61,699 nt of DNA from JBCBEX01 sp038528235 (GTDB lineage Bacteria > Bacteroidota > Rhodothermia > Rhodothermales > Rubricoccaceae), in the NCBI GenBank assembly GCA_038528235.1, contig JBCBEX010000014.1, positions 1 to 61,699 of the forward strand. Reading direction: 5' to 3'. Positions within the stretch are counted from its first letter, which is position 1. Every line of letters begins with the position of its first letter. A program made the translations under genes and the position numbers. The notes beneath the pieces are model-generated. The model did no database searches and was not told the DNA's origin. It saw only the letters and a list, made by a program, of their open reading frames with translations. Shown here in pieces: positions 43,485 through 51,922 of this stretch.

Positions 43485-46328
43485 ATGTGTAACTATGCAT
43501 TGTCACCTGCCAAAAAACAGTATGGAAATAGTCTTTGGTTGCTACTCCTTGGCAGCGTCCTGACGACAATGGGTGCTGCGGCGCAGTCGCTCGACCTCGC
43601 ATACACCGTATCGCAGGATCGTCTTGCGCCGGGCGACCGCGTCTACTACACCCTCGCTGTCGGCAACAGCAGCGCAGGTCCCATCAGCGACCTCGTCGTG
43701 CGCGTGCTGCTCCCGGCCGGCATCTTCGACTTCGAGGAGCAAACCGATGAGGGGTTCGACTGCCCTTTCTCGGACTGCGACCCCAACGAACTCGCCCTGT
43801 GGACGATCGGGACGCTAGCGCCAGGTCAGACGCGGACCCTCGTGTTCACGACGCGCTTCTCCACGTCGGCGGACGCTCAGAGCTACGCCTCGACAGCGAC
43901 GGCGACGGCTCCGGGGCTCTCCGACCTCGTGACGAGCGCAACGGTTGCGGTGGCGGCAGAGCCGGTCGTGCGTCTCGCCTTGGCGTCGGAGCGAGCCCCG
44001 CTTTCGCCCACGGCCGAGACGACCTATGTGCTCACCTACGGAAATCTGAGCGGACGCACGCTCACCGAGGCGACCCTCTCCTTGCCGGTGCCCGAAGGGC
44101 TACGTTTCGTCTCGGCGACGGGGGGAGGGACCGAGTCGGGAGGCATCGTCCGGTGGAACGTGGCACCGCTCGGCGTGAACGGCGGCGGTCAGGTACGCGT
44201 CACCTTCGAGCCGGCCAGCATGCTCACGGCCGGTACGCTCGTGCGCGCCGAGGCGACACTCGGCCCCGCTCCGTCGGTCGCAGCGGCGACGGTCGCGCCA
44301 GTCGAGCAGCCTGGGCCGCTCCGGCTCAGCTACACCACGAGCCAGTCGGGCTTCGGCGAGGGCCAGCGTGTGCTCTACCGCCTCCTCCTCACCAACACGG
44401 GCACCACGACGCTCCTCGACCCATCCGTCCGGCTCCGGCTCTCCAACTTCATCGAGGACTTCGAGGAGCAGACCGACATCGGCTTCGACTGCCCGTTTTC
44501 CGATTGCGACCCCAACGAACTCGCCGGTTGGTCGGTGGGGCCGCTCGCGCCAGGAGCTAGCCACACGCTGGTCTTCACCACGCGTGTGAGCACGAGCGCG
44601 CCGTCGGGCGAGGTGCTTCGGTCTTGGGCTACGGCTGAGGCCACGGGTACGGGCCAGGTGGTGGCGCAGGCCGATCTCCACGTCGAGCCCGCGCCGCTGC
44701 TCCGGTTGAGCGTGGCTCCGCAGCAGGAGCCAGCACAGCCAGGTGAGCCGTTCACCTACGCGATCACGTTCGCGAACCTCGGCCCAGCCAGCCCGAACGA
44801 CCTCGTTCTTCAGGTCCGCATCCCTGACGAGAGCGGCCTGATCTCGACGACGGGACCGCGTGCTGGGATCAGCCAGGGCGTGGTGACATGGAGAGTAGGC
44901 GCGCTGGAGCCGGGCGAGGGGGGGCGCGTCGAGGTGAAGGTGCGCGTCGACCGGGACGCGCCAGCCGGGACCTCGCTCGACCTGATCGCATGGCTCGCAC
45001 CGAATATTCCAGGGGCCACCACGCTTACCGCTCGCTCGGCGGTCGCCGTGGCTCCACCATCGGACCTTGCCGTGTCCTACACGCTGGACCGGCAGGCCGC
45101 CCTGCCCGGTGACCTCGTCGTCTTCCAAGTGCGCGCTGAGAACACGAGCACGACCAGCCTGGCGGGGGTGCAAGTCCGGCTGCGGCTTCCGGCGTTCATC
45201 AGCGACTTCGTCGAGCAGACCGACATCGGCTTTGATTGTCCGTTCTCCGACTGCGATCCCAACGAACTTGCCCGGTGGACGATTGGGACGCTCACGGCAG
45301 GTCAGAGCCGCACGCTCACGTTCTCCACGACCGTCTCTGGCTCTGCACCAGACGGCGAGGTCCTCCGCAGCCCGCTCGTGGCACGCGCCACAGGGCTGAG
45401 CGATGCCCTCACTCAAGCTGACCTCTTCGTCGGTCGCGCGCTCGACCTGCAGCCGCCTGCGCCCCCGACCGACCTGGTCGCCACGCCCGGCGATCAGCAG
45501 GTTGCTCTCTCCTGGACCGCCAGTCCTGACGCTGACGACCTCGCCGGGTATTTCCTCCAGCAGGGTATCGAACGAAACGGCTCGCTGGTCTACGACTTCC
45601 TGGCGATCGTCGACCCGCCCGCGACAAGCTTCGTCAGCACGGGCTTGGAAAACGGCACGACGTACTTCTACGTAGTCACGGCGTTCGATGCGGCAGGCAA
45701 TGAAAATGACTTCCTCGAGAGCGCCCGTGCCGAGGCGACCCCGCAGGACGACGTGGCCCCTGCGCCCCCCACCGGTCTCGCGGCGGTACTCGACGCTGGG
45801 ACCGTCGCCCTCACGTGGGTAGCCAACGCCGACGCGGACCTCGAAGGCTACCGGCTCTACCGCGACCTGGCCAGCGCGCCTACGGCGCTCCTCGCAGCCC
45901 TACCGGCCGATGATACGGCGTACACCGACGCGGACGTGGAAGACGGGACGGCCTACTTCTACCGCCTGACAGCCTTCGACGACGACGGCAACGAAAGTGC
46001 CTTCTCCGACGAGGTCGAAGTGCGCGTGACCACGGTGTCTGCGGACGAGGGCCCGGCGTTGCCGACAGCCTATGCGCTCGACGGGCTCTACCCGAACCCC
46101 GTGTCGGGTACGGCGACGGTTTCCTACGCACTCCCGGAGGCCGCGTCCGTCACCGTCGAGGTGTTTGACCTGCTCGGTGCGCGGGTGGCCGTCCTCACCA
46201 GCACCGAACAGCCGGCCGGATACCATGAGATCGGTTGGACGCCGGACGGTCTCGCGGCAGGGACCTACCTCCTCCGCCTGCGCGCGGGTGACTTCGCAGC
46301 TACCCGGCGGCTCGTTGTCCTCCGCTGA
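43485..46328 (+). CDS. Surface protein with repeated DUF11-like domains, two FN3 domains and T9SS tail
   Basis: 947 residues. Signal peptide (NSLWLLLLGSVLTTMGAAAQ). Then about five DUF11/CARDB-like beta-sandwich repeats (VYYTLAVGNSSAGPISDLVV type). Three of these share an almost identical insert with a cysteine pair, GFDCPFSDCDPNEL (near residues 88, 330 and 579). Two fibronectin-III domains follow (PPTDLVATPGDQQVALSW; PPTGLAAVLDAGTVALTW). The tail is the Por sorting domain: DGLYPNPVSGTATVSYAL, VEVFDLLGARVAVLT, LAAGTYLLRLRAGDF. It would be a stalk or adhesin on the cell surface. It is divergent from kinase cassette 1, and its cysteine motif suggests disulfide-stabilised loops. Confidence 0.88.
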   Translation: MCNYALSPAKKQYGNSLWLLLLGSVLTTMGAAAQSLDLAYTVSQDRLAPGDRVYYTLAVGNSSAGPISDLVVRVLLPAGIFDFEEQTDEGFDCPFSDCDPNELALWTIGTLAPGQTRTLVFTTRFSTSADAQSYASTATATAPGLSDLVTSATVAVAAEPVVRLALASERAPLSPTAETTYVLTYGNLSGRTLTEATLSLPVPEGLRFVSATGGGTESGGIVRWNVAPLGVNGGGQVRVTFEPASMLTAGTLVRAEATLGPAPSVAAATVAPVEQPGPLRLSYTTSQSGFGEGQRVLYRLLLTNTGTTTLLDPSVRLRLSNFIEDFEEQTDIGFDCPFSDCDPNELAGWSVGPLAPGASHTLVFTTRVSTSAPSGEVLRSWATAEATGTGQVVAQADLHVEPAPLLRLSVAPQQEPAQPGEPFTYAITFANLGPASPNDLVLQVRIPDESGLISTTGPRAGISQGVVTWRVGALEPGEGGRVEVKVRVDRDAPAGTSLDLIAWLAPNIPGATTLTARSAVAVAPPSDLAVSYTLDRQAALPGDLVVFQVRAENTSTTSLAGVQVRLRLPAFISDFVEQTDIGFDCPFSDCDPNELARWTIGTLTAGQSRTLTFSTTVSGSAPDGEVLRSPLVARATGLSDALTQADLFVGRALDLQPPAPPTDLVATPGDQQVALSWTASPDADDLAGYFLQQGIERNGSLVYDFLAIVDPPATSFVSTGLENGTTYFYVVTAFDAAGNENDFLESARAEATPQDDVAPAPPTGLAAVLDAGTVALTWVANADADLEGYRLYRDLASAPTALLAALPADDTAYTDADVEDGTAYFYRLTAFDDDGNESAFSDEVEVRVTTVSADEGPALPTAYALDGLYPNPVSGTATVSYALPEAASVTVEVFDLLGARVAVLTSTEQPAGYHEIGWTPDGLAAGTYLLRLRAGDFAATRRLVVLR

Positions 46329-46377
46329 TTCGACGGCAGCGTGCGGCTGCCAAGCCCCCACTCCACTCCAACCCCAT

Positions 46378-46530
46378 ATGACCATGCGCTACCTCCTCCT
46401 TCTTGCACTCCTCGTTCCCTTCGTCGGCTGCGACTCCTCCGACGACACCCGCCTCTGCAGCGAACTGTCATCGGCTGAGCTCGCGCGCTGCCTGGAAGCG
46501 GGCGACTGCGATTGCGAAGGCGACTTCTAG
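46378..46530 (+). CDS. Very small Cys-rich lipoprotein
   Basis: 50 residues from the ATG at 46378 (a second ATG at 46384 is equally possible). Signal peptide MRYLLLLALLVPFVGCD with lipobox FVGC. The mature peptide of about 33 residues is acidic and holds five cysteines, including the C-terminal GDCDCEGDF. It lies 50 bp after the T9SS protein gene and 38 bp before another lipoprotein gene, so probably in one transcript. No family was recognised; a real gene is likely because of the clear lipoprotein signal. Confidence 0.7.
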   Translation: MTMRYLLLLALLVPFVGCDSSDDTRLCSELSSAELARCLEAGDCDCEGDF

Positions 46531-46568
46531 GCACCTCGTTTCTCACTCATCCTTTGCCAGGTCGTGCC

Positions 46569-46808
46569 ATGCGGTTCAGCTTCTTCCTCATTGGCCTCGC
46601 TTCGGTCTTGCTCGTCGGCTGCACGCCCTCACCCGAAGATGCCGCCGAGGAGGTGTGTGCGGCCATGCAGAGCGGCGACCAAGCGCTCGGCCAGCGCCTC
46701 ATCGCCCGCTATGCCGAGAAGTACGACGCCGAAGACAAGGTCGTCTTCATGCAAGCCACGGTTCGCTGCACGGTCGGCGGCGCGCTCGACACGATGCTCG
46801 GCCAGTGA
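46569..46808 (+). CDS. Small lipoprotein
   Basis: 79 residues from the ATG at 46569 (RFSFFLIGLASVLLVGCTPS lipoprotein signal); the frame extends upstream but without a signal peptide. The mature part is a short helical domain (PEDAAEEVCAAMQSGDQALG, RYAEKYDAEDKVVFMQATVR) with two further cysteines that may pair. Second of four consecutive lipoprotein genes. Function unknown. Confidence 0.75.
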   Translation: MRFSFFLIGLASVLLVGCTPSPEDAAEEVCAAMQSGDQALGQRLIARYAEKYDAEDKVVFMQATVRCTVGGALDTMLGQ

Positions 46809-46851
46809 GCACCGACCGACATCCACCCTACGCCCCTCACCTGCTCTGGCC

Positions 46852-47538
46852 ATGTGCTTACGTATCCCCCTTGCCCTCCTTTCCATGGTCGCCCTGCTGC
46901 TCTCGGGCTGTGGCGACCCGCGCGAGCCGTCCAAGGCCAACTTCAAGAACGCGCTCGAAGCGTCGTGGGCCGAAGGCATCTTCGACCTCGACCTCGACTG
47001 CCACGGCGAGACGTGGACGGCAGCGAAGCAGACAGACTCTCACTACGGTCGGTCCTTCCGTTTCTGTGAGGCGCTTACCCGGGAGGGCTATTACGCTCGG
47101 CGTGACACCATGGTAGACGATCCTGGCACGGGCCGCTACGAGGACCGCGACTGGGTCTACGACCAGGTCGCGGCCGCCTATTACGTGCGCACGGACAAGA
47201 CGGGCCAAAGTTGGCGAGAGGGCCGCAAACTCATCGTTGGCACGCCCACGATCGTGGAGGTTGTCAACTACTCAGAACCGCAGAACGTCTTCGGCTACAC
47301 CGTCGCGGAAGTCACCTACACCTACCGGGTAGACGGAGTCCCACGTTGGGTCACGCCCGAGGTGCTAGCCGGGACGACGGCCTGCGTGCGCGATGTGCCC
47401 AACCACCCCAACGACTATGACTGCGGCGAGGACTTTCTCAACGCGCGCAAGAACCCAATCCAGCGCACCGTCAACATGGTGCTTACGGGCGAGGGGTGGA
47501 TGACAGAGCAGGCCTACGAGCGGCTGACTGATGCCTAG
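46852..47538 (+). CDS. Lipoprotein, unknown function
   Basis: 228 residues from the ATG at 46852, which opens IPLALLSMVALLLSGCGDP with a clean lipobox. Mature features: KANFKNALEASWAEGIFDLD, a DCHGETW/FRFCEAL cysteine pair, QVAAAYYVRTDKTGQSWREG, VFGYTVAEVTYTYRVDGVPR and a CVRDVP...DYDCGEDF cysteine pair. Four cysteines in two close pairs suggest disulfides. Third gene of the lipoprotein cluster, 43 bp after the previous stop. No known family. Confidence 0.78.
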   Translation: MCLRIPLALLSMVALLLSGCGDPREPSKANFKNALEASWAEGIFDLDLDCHGETWTAAKQTDSHYGRSFRFCEALTREGYYARRDTMVDDPGTGRYEDRDWVYDQVAAAYYVRTDKTGQSWREGRKLIVGTPTIVEVVNYSEPQNVFGYTVAEVTYTYRVDGVPRWVTPEVLAGTTACVRDVPNHPNDYDCGEDFLNARKNPIQRTVNMVLTGEGWMTEQAYERLTDA

Positions 47539-47743
47539 GCTCGCGTTCCCGAGAGCTCCGCTGGTGAGTGGAGGCGGAGGCACGGGGGGCTGCACCCACG
47601 TCCAGTGCGGTGGACTGGCCAAGCCGGTTCCCTGCGCTGTACTCCACCAAGTCGGCAAGGTCTCGAAGTAGCTCTCCCTGTCCCGCCCTTGGGTCGTCGC
47701 GGCGTTCTTCATGCGCCATCGCTCACTGTTTGTCCACAAAGTC

Positions 47744-48211
47744 ATGCGTTTGTCCCCGCTCCTCATCGCTGTTACCGCTCTCGCGTTCTGGGCGGGCTGT
47801 GACCTCCTCCGCAACGACGTCGCCTGCGCCGATATCTGCGGACGGGTCTATGACTACAGCCCTTGCGAAGGAGCAGGTGCTGTCCTTCGGCAATGCCCCC
47901 TTGCGTTTGAGATCACGTCCGAAGCTGTGCGCTGCAACAGCGGTACGGTATCGTGCATCCGCTTTCGCTTCACCACCGGCGAAGCGATTCGGCTTGACCG
48001 CGTGGTTGTCCGCACGCCCGGCGGCGGCAGCGCGACGTTGCCCACCGGAGGCACCCGCTATGACCCCGGCGAAGACTATCCGCTCCAGGCCGACGGCACG
48101 GCCTACCCGTTTGAGGAGGGCCGCTGGTTCTTCACGTTCGTAGGCGAGCCAGTCCCCGAATACGTCGAGCCGCGCTTCGAGATCGAGGCGAGTGTATTCG
48201 TGAGGAACTAG
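47744..48211 (+). CDS. Cys-rich lipoprotein, unknown function
   Basis: 155 residues from the ATG at 47744 (MRLSPLLIAVTALAFWAGCD, lipobox FWAGC); an upstream in-frame ATG at 47711 is less likely because it precedes the signal core. The mature domain has seven cysteines in its first half (ACADICGRVYDYSPCEGAG, LRQCPLAF, RCNSGTVSCIRF) and a beta-sandwich-like C-terminal part (RLDRVVVRTPGGGSATLP, GRWFFTFVGEPVPEYVEP). It is separated from the preceding lipoprotein by about 200 bp without a gene. Likely envelope-exposed. Confidence 0.72.
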   Translation: MRLSPLLIAVTALAFWAGCDLLRNDVACADICGRVYDYSPCEGAGAVLRQCPLAFEITSEAVRCNSGTVSCIRFRFTTGEAIRLDRVVVRTPGGGSATLPTGGTRYDPGEDYPLQADGTAYPFEEGRWFFTFVGEPVPEYVEPRFEIEASVFVRN

Positions 48212-48378
48212 CGAGCCTGGGCTCGATGGCATACGGCCATGCCACTTCTGACAAGACTAGCCTGCACCCGCACGGCTGCCCATCTGCTGGGAGATGACCG
48301 GCCATCTCCTGTAGCGTATTCAGACAAGGGAGGTGGTGCATCTACCGAAAAGCCTCGATACGGCGAGGCGCGTCCATG

Positions 48379-48452
48379 TGGGCAGTGAGGGATTCGAACC
48401 CCCGACCCCCTCGGTGTAAACGAGGTGCTCTAACCAGCTGAGCTAACCGCCC
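48379..48452 (-). tRNA. tRNA-Val (anticodon TAC)
   Basis: Complete 74 nt cloverleaf on the minus strand: acceptor GGGCGGT/ACTGCCC (one G-U), D arm TTAGCTCAGCTGGTTAGAG, anticodon arm CCTCG-TTTACAC-CGAGG with TAC at 34-36, T arm with GGTTCGAATCC, discriminator A. CCA is not encoded (CAC follows the acceptor). Confidence 0.96.
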
Positions 48453-48526
48453 CTGTGGATGTTCTACTGATGATTGGCGATTTCAGACTGAGCGCCAATC
48501 GAAAAACAGAAATCTGACATCCTACG

Positions 48527-48599
48527 AGCGGGAAACGGGACTCGAACCCGCGACCCTCAGCTTGGGAAGCTGATGCTCTACCAACTGAGCTATTCCCGC
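48527..48599 (-). tRNA. tRNA-Gly (anticodon CCC)
   Basis: Complete 73 nt cloverleaf: acceptor GCGGGAA/TTCCCGC, D arm TAGCTCAGTTGGTAGAGCA, anticodon arm TCAGC-TTCCCAA-GCTGA with CCC, T arm GGGTTCGAGTCCC, discriminator T (usual for Gly). It lies 74 bp upstream of tRNA-Val on the same strand and is probably co-transcribed with it. Confidence 0.96.
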
Positions 48600-48791
48600 A
48601 TGTGTCCGCCTTCGACGCGCCACATGGCGCAAAGCGGACTGTTATACTACGATGCTTCACAACCCCTGTCAAGGAGCCGGGTAGCACGCGGCGTATCTTC
48701 ATCGGCTCCGCAAAGCGCACTGCTGCCTTACCCGGCGTCCCGCTGCTTCGGACCTGAGCCTCGCCTTCCTGGCCCCCAGACCTCGACTGTC

Positions 48792-48947
48792 ATGAAACGT
48801 ACGTACCAGCCCAGCCGCCGCAAGCGCGCCAATAAGCACGGCTTCCGCAAGCGCATGGCCTCCAAGAACGGTCGCAAGGTGCTCGCCGCCCGCCGCAAGA
48901 AGGGCCGCAAGAACCTCACCGTGAGCGACACCCGCTCGACCAAGTAG
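48792..48947 (+). CDS. rpmH: 50S ribosomal protein L34
   Basis: 51 residues, the normal L34 length: MKRTYQPSRRKRANKHGFRK then RMASKNGRKVLAARRKKGRK, unmistakable. It is a small, strongly basic protein of the large ribosomal subunit. First gene of the conserved rpmH-rnpA-yidC-mnmE block. TATCTTCA about 100 bp upstream (48693-48700) may be part of its promoter. Confidence 0.99.
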   Translation: MKRTYQPSRRKRANKHGFRKRMASKNGRKVLAARRKKGRKNLTVSDTRSTK

Positions 48948-48981
48948 CGCGTCCGCTCCGGTCGGGTCCGATCCGATCGGG

Positions 48982-49461
48982 ATGGCGCTGGCCACGATGG
49001 CGGACGACGCTACTGACCGAGCACACCCGCGCCACCGGTGGCCGCGTGCCTTCCGGCTGAAGCGCCGCCGCCTCATCCGCCCGCTCTTCGATCGCAGCCA
49101 CCCCGACGTGCACCGCGTCACGGCGGGCTCCATCGCGGTACTCTATCGCTTGGCCACGGAGCGCGAAGTCGGCCGCCGCGTACCTATCCAGGTCGGCTTT
49201 GCGCCAGGCCGCCGGGCGCGCACCAATGCGGGGCGCACGCGCCTCCGCCGCCTCCTGCGCGAGACGTTTCGGGTCCACCAGCATCCGTTGGTGGACCTTT
49301 TTTCCGACCGCCCCGAGACGTTCACGGCGATGGTACTCTTTCGCGGCCAGGAAGCTACCGCCTCGCAGCAGATCCAGCGCGATCTGCCTCGCGCCCTCGA
49401 TCGCGTCGTGAGCGCACTTCGCTCGGAGGAACCCCCGCCTCCACCCGAGGCGGCTGAATAA
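48982..49461 (+). CDS. rnpA: Ribonuclease P protein component
   Basis: 159 residues (ATG at 48982; a second in-frame ATG five codons on). Core RNase P protein features: FRLKRRRLIRPLFDRSHP at the start, then the substrate/RNA-binding central RIPIQV-like VPIQVGFAPGRRARTNAGRT and the RNR-like helix RTRLRRLLRETFRVHQHPL. The Lys-Arg-rich helix binds the catalytic P RNA, which processes pre-tRNA 5' ends. The protein has a proline-rich C-terminal tail. It follows rpmH by 34 bp, as in most bacteria. No yidD gene separates it from yidC. Confidence 0.93.
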   Translation: MALATMADDATDRAHPRHRWPRAFRLKRRRLIRPLFDRSHPDVHRVTAGSIAVLYRLATEREVGRRVPIQVGFAPGRRARTNAGRTRLRRLLRETFRVHQHPLVDLFSDRPETFTAMVLFRGQEATASQQIQRDLPRALDRVVSALRSEEPPPPPEAAE

Positions 49462-49558
49462 TTCACGGCACGCAATTCACGTCTGGGGCGAAACTGCCGC
49501 CCCGCGCTCCCGTTGCCCGCCCGGCGCTCTCCCCACCCGCTCGTACCCCCCTTTCCTC

Positions 49559-51472
49559 GTGGACCAGCAGCAGCAGCAAGGCCTCGACCGCAACACCCTC
49601 GTCGGGATCGTCCTGATCTCGGTCATCATGGGGGTGTGGATGATCTTCTTTGCGCCCCAGCCTCCGACCCCGGAACAGCGCCAGGCCATCGCCGACTCGC
49701 TCGCGGCGCTTCAGCCTGACTCCCTCGACGACGCGGAGCCGATCTTCGTCGACCCGGCGATCGAAGGGGCGCTGGCGGCGCCAACCGACTCCGCCTTTGC
49801 GGCAGCCACCCAGGGCACCGCCGAGACGGTCGTTGTCGAAACCGAAACCTACATCGCCACGATCTCGACGAAGGGCGGGACGCTCATCGGGTTCGAGCTC
49901 AAGGAGTACGACAAGGCCGGAGCCGAGGGTATCCCGGTCGACCTCGTCTCGAACACGGACGACGGGGCTCTTGGGGTCGTCTTTGCGCCGCCCTCGGGGC
50001 GCATCGTGGACTCGCGCTCGCTCTTCTTCCAGACGACGGCCTCCACACAGGACACGATCCGCGTCACTAGCAGCGCGCAACAGATCGCCTTCGACGCGCC
50101 CATCGGCGACGGGGCGCTGCGGCTGGCCTACACCTTCGAGCCGGAAGGCCACGGCGTCGGCTTTACCGTGGAGGAGGTGAACACCAACCTGCTCACGCGC
50201 GCAGGGGGCTACGAACTCGTGTGGGACGGCGGCCTCCCCTTCGACGAACTCGACGCCAACGACGAGTCTATCAACGCCGGCGCCTACGTCCGCGCGGGTG
50301 GCGAGGTCGAGCAGATCAAGCTCTCGAAGGAGCCGGAACTGAACGAGGTCATCACGGGCACGATCGAGTGGACGGCGGTCAAGAACAAGTACTTCGTCGC
50401 GGCGATTCTCCCGGGCGAGGGCCTGGCGACCGAGGGCGCAGAGCTGGACGGCCTACGCGCCAGCGAGCCAGGCGAGGTGGCCTTCGAGGACTACTACGCC
50501 ACGCGCCTCCTCATCCCGCGCGCGGCCACGGGCGCGCCGAACCCATACACGCTCTACCTCGGGCCGGTCGACCTGAGCATGCTCAACGACTACGACGCGA
50601 GTCTCTACGAGGTCGTCGACTACGGCTTCGGCGCGTTCATGACGCGGCCGCTCGCGAAGTACGTCATCGCGCCAGTCTTCCGCCTTTTCGGGACGTTTAT
50701 CCCGAACTACGGCATCGTCATCATCCTCTTCGCCATCCTGATCAAGATCCTGCTCTACCCGCTGACGAAGTCGGCCTACCGGAGCACGGCGAAGATGCGC
50801 GACCTCCAGCCGGAGATGACCGCGCTCAAGGAGAAGTACCCGGACGACCCGCAGAAGCAGCAGGAGCAGATGATGAAGCTCTACCGGGACCGGGGTGTGA
50901 ACCCGCTCGGGGGCTGTCTGCCGCTCTTGCTGCAATACCCGATCATCATTGCGCTGTGGCGCTTCTTCCAGAACTCGATCCTGATCCGCCAGGAGTCGTT
51001 CCTCTGGGCCAACGACCTCTCCGCGCCGGACCCGGTGCTGCGCTTGCCCTTCGAGATCCCGTTCTACGGCGACTTCGTGGCGGGCTTCTGTGCCATCATG
51101 GGCGTGGCGATGGTGATCCAGATGCGCATCGCCGCCCCGCCGACCACGAGCGGCGCGCAGGCGAAGATCTTCCAGATCGTCGTGCCGCTGATGATCTTCG
51201 TGTTCTTCAACCGCTTCGCGTCGGGCCTGAGCCTCTACTACCTGATGTACAACGTCCTCACGGCGGCGCAGCAGAAGTGGATCAACCACCAGATCGAGTT
51301 GGAGAAGACCGACCCGAAGCGCATCGCGGCGGCGAAGGCCAAGGCGCAGGAGAAGAAGAACGCCAAGCCAGGTTTCTTCGCCCGCCTGCAGCAACGCGCC
51401 GAGGCCAACATGAAGGAGGCCCAAAAGCAGCAGCGCGGCAACGCCAAGCGACGCCCGGCAAAGCGGCGGTAA
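49559..51472 (+). CDS. yidC: Membrane protein insertase YidC
   Basis: 637 residues with a GTG start at 49559. TM1 is RNTLVGIVLISVIMGVWMIF; a periplasmic beta-sandwich (about 75-345) is typical of Gram-negative YidC; TM2-TM6 form the conserved insertase core (FRLFGTFIPNYGIVIILFAI, ILLYPLTKSAYRSTAKMRDL, LQPEMTALKEKYPDDPQKQQ, GGCLPLLLQYPIIIALWRFF, YYLMYNVLTAAQQKWINHQI). The basic C-terminal tail (KKNAKPGFFARLQQRAEANM) can bind ribosomes. It inserts and folds inner-membrane proteins with or without SecYEG. Confidence 0.98.
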   Translation: MDQQQQQGLDRNTLVGIVLISVIMGVWMIFFAPQPPTPEQRQAIADSLAALQPDSLDDAEPIFVDPAIEGALAAPTDSAFAAATQGTAETVVVETETYIATISTKGGTLIGFELKEYDKAGAEGIPVDLVSNTDDGALGVVFAPPSGRIVDSRSLFFQTTASTQDTIRVTSSAQQIAFDAPIGDGALRLAYTFEPEGHGVGFTVEEVNTNLLTRAGGYELVWDGGLPFDELDANDESINAGAYVRAGGEVEQIKLSKEPELNEVITGTIEWTAVKNKYFVAAILPGEGLATEGAELDGLRASEPGEVAFEDYYATRLLIPRAATGAPNPYTLYLGPVDLSMLNDYDASLYEVVDYGFGAFMTRPLAKYVIAPVFRLFGTFIPNYGIVIILFAILIKILLYPLTKSAYRSTAKMRDLQPEMTALKEKYPDDPQKQQEQMMKLYRDRGVNPLGGCLPLLLQYPIIIALWRFFQNSILIRQESFLWANDLSAPDPVLRLPFEIPFYGDFVAGFCAIMGVAMVIQMRIAAPPTTSGAQAKIFQIVVPLMIFVFFNRFASGLSLYYLMYNVLTAAQQKWINHQIELEKTDPKRIAAAKAKAQEKKNAKPGFFARLQQRAEANMKEAQKQQRGNAKRRPAKRR

Positions 51473-51476
51473 CGCG

Positions 51477-51794
51477 ATGATCCCGGGAGCGCAGCCCCGA
51501 TGGGAAATGGGAAGCGGCATGCCTCCGCCGTCCCGCAAGTGGCTGTGGCTCGTTCCGCTCGTGTGCCTTGGCTTTGGCTTCTTCGTGGCGTTTGTGACGA
51601 TGGGTACCGCTTGGACTCACAATCCCAATTACGAATACCACAACGGAGAAACGGGCGAGATTTACTGGAGCGAGTGGCTTCCTATTGGCGTCTCGTGGTT
51701 CGTTTTATGCGGGCTGATTCCGGCATTCGTCACCGGAGCCGTCGTGTTCGCCGTAAGCAGGAAGCCCCCTCGGACGTCCGAAGACCGAAGCTAG
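51477..51794 (+). CDS. Small two-TM membrane protein
   Basis: 105 residues starting 4 bp after the yidC stop, so probably coupled. Two hydrophobic helices, WLWLVPLVCLGFGFFVAFVT (about 22-41) and IGVSWFVLCGLIPAFVTGAV (about 70-90), are separated by a polar loop (NPNYEYHNGETGEIYWSEW). An alternative start is the ATG at residue 11 or 15. Base use is lower in GC than yidC. No family was recognised. Confidence 0.65.
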   Translation: MIPGAQPRWEMGSGMPPPSRKWLWLVPLVCLGFGFFVAFVTMGTAWTHNPNYEYHNGETGEIYWSEWLPIGVSWFVLCGLIPAFVTGAVVFAVSRKPPRTSEDRS

Positions 51795-51798
51795 ATTT

Positions 51799-51919
51799 GT
51801 CATCCTGAGCGCAGCCCGCAGGGCGGAGTCGAAGGATCTGTGGGCCAGCGTCCAAACTTCGAACGAAGCGTCGAGACAGACAGAGATCCTTCGACTCGCT
51901 ATCGCTCGCTCAGGATGAC
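51799..51919. repeat. TIR palindromic element, family C, abutting the mnmE start
   Basis: A 121 bp element bounded by perfect 13 bp inverted ends GTCATCCTGAGCG (51799-51811) and CGCTCAGGATGAC (51907-51919). Inner arms TCGAAGGATCT and AGATCCTTCGA are also inverted copies. It ends 3 bp before the ATG of mnmE, so its right end (CAGGATGACAGG) supplies the only visible Shine-Dalgarno-like sequence. It is related in its end (GTCATCC) to the element at 60294-60358. Confidence 0.88.
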
Positions 51920-51922
51920 AGG

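Noticed and set aside
49462..49558. A yidD gene between rnpA and yidC
   Set aside because: Only 97 bp separate them and no small Cys-containing ORF of the YidD type is present.
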